From NCBI GenBank assembly GCA_022824205.1, contig JAJEAI010000195.1, positions 1 through 34,809 of the forward strand: DNA of 34,809 nt, written 5' to 3'. A model generated the notes under the pieces. The model did not search any database, was not told the DNA's origin, and saw nothing but the letters and a program-made list of their open reading frames with translations. This DNA comes from Candidatus Binatia bacterium (GTDB lineage Bacteria; Desulfobacterota; Binatia; UBA9968; JAJDTQ01). Position numbers and translations under genes: made by a program. Positions 34,620-34,809 of the stretch are shown one piece after another (within the stretch, counting starts at the first letter, position 1; each line of letters opens with the position of its first letter).

Positions 34620-34809
34620 TCAGGCGGCCATGGGTGAAGCGGGGGCAGGGGCGATGTAGCCGTAGCGGCAGAGCATGCGGATCCAGCGCGGGGCATTGCG
34701 CTTGACCAACAGGGCCTCGTAGTCGGCGGTGCGGTCGTAGTAGGGCTGGCCGGTCTTGAGCACGGCATGGATGATGCGCAGCATCTTGTGGGCGCCAGCG
34801 ACGATGGCG
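34620..34809 (-). CDS. IS110-family transposase, C-terminal part (truncated by window edge)
   Basis: The minus-strand frame reads from the right edge AIVAGAHKMLRIIHAVLKTG, then QPYYDRTADYEALLV and RNAPRWIRMLCRYGYI, ending at TGA 34622-34620. AHKxLRIIxAxL and the PYxDxxxDYE pattern are typical of the end of the IS110/IS1111 (transposase_20) DEDD transposase. About 62 residues are visible; the catalytic part lies outside the window. Whether the element is intact cannot be seen. Confidence 0.85.
   Translation of the reverse strand, partial: AIVAGAHKMLRIIHAVLKTGQPYYDRTADYEALLVKRNAPRWIRMLCRYGYIAPAPASPMAA

Noticed and set aside
34289..34768. 159-residue minus-strand frame
   Set aside because: Out-of-frame reading of the IS110 transposase end and of repeats.

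Overview
The window is high-GC DNA from a bacterium with compact, mostly single-gene or short-operon organisation. It has many small palindromic repeats between genes and one transposase fragment. Genes for ring-opening amidohydrolases, a UbiD-type decarboxylase, a Rieske oxygenase, MmgE/PrpD, NIPSNAP and RidA proteins suggest a metabolically versatile, probably proteobacterial or Tectomicrobia/Desulfobacterota-like, uncultivated organism. No rRNA or other phylogenetic marker is present, so this placement is inference. At least one gene, and possibly two, can only be read if UGA encodes selenocysteine, so the host probably has the SelA/SelB/SelC/SelD machinery elsewhere.

Layout. 1-2657 (minus): end of a BMP-type nucleoside/nucleobase-like ABC importer operon (binding protein, then double ATPase; permeases lie beyond the left edge). 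2823-4511 (minus): an acetolactate-synthase-like ThDP enzyme. 4709-6920: a TetR regulator divergent from a reductive-dehalogenase-like iron-sulfur protein and a NIPSNAP protein. 6932-10180 (minus): MmgE/PrpD protein, a small unknown protein, and a stomatin (QmcA)/NfeD pair. 10463-11233 (plus): a haem-oxygenase-like (TenA/PqqC/CADD fold) oxidase-like protein. 11234-14169: repeats, a 71-codon minus-strand ORF with two in-frame UGA codons and a possible shared SECIS, an unknown protein, a UbiD-family decarboxylase, and a 209-bp MITE-like element with 19-bp terminal inverted repeats.

14326-16159 (plus): an RluD-type pseudouridine synthase, then a deiodinase-like redoxin whose active-site residue is UGA. 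That UGA is followed at the right distance by a hairpin with an AGGUCU apical loop. 16195-21558 (plus): a 38-bp perfect palindrome, a DUF4143-type AAA ATPase, and a translationally coupled 1350-residue STAND/NACHT-like P-loop protein ending in a PD-(D/E)XK nuclease-like domain. Codon use here looks less GC-biased than in the neighbours, and this is a candidate defence island. 21555-25232 (plus): a molybdopterin oxidoreductase overlapping the STAND gene by ATGA, a TauE/SafE exporter, and a small exported protein.

25243-26184: HNH nuclease and small membrane protein (minus), and RidA (plus). 26401-33958 (minus): a catabolic block with NAD-dependent epimerase, Rieske oxygenase, DapA-like aldolase/lyase, TRZ/ATZ-type amidohydrolase, ACMSD-like amidohydrolase and an MFS transporter. 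33959-34809: repeats and the C-terminal end of an IS110-family transposase running off the right edge.

The strongest novelty is selenium-related: the deiodinase-like selenoprotein (15455-16159) and the two-UGA mini-protein (11609-11824). The ATPase/STAND-nuclease pair is second.
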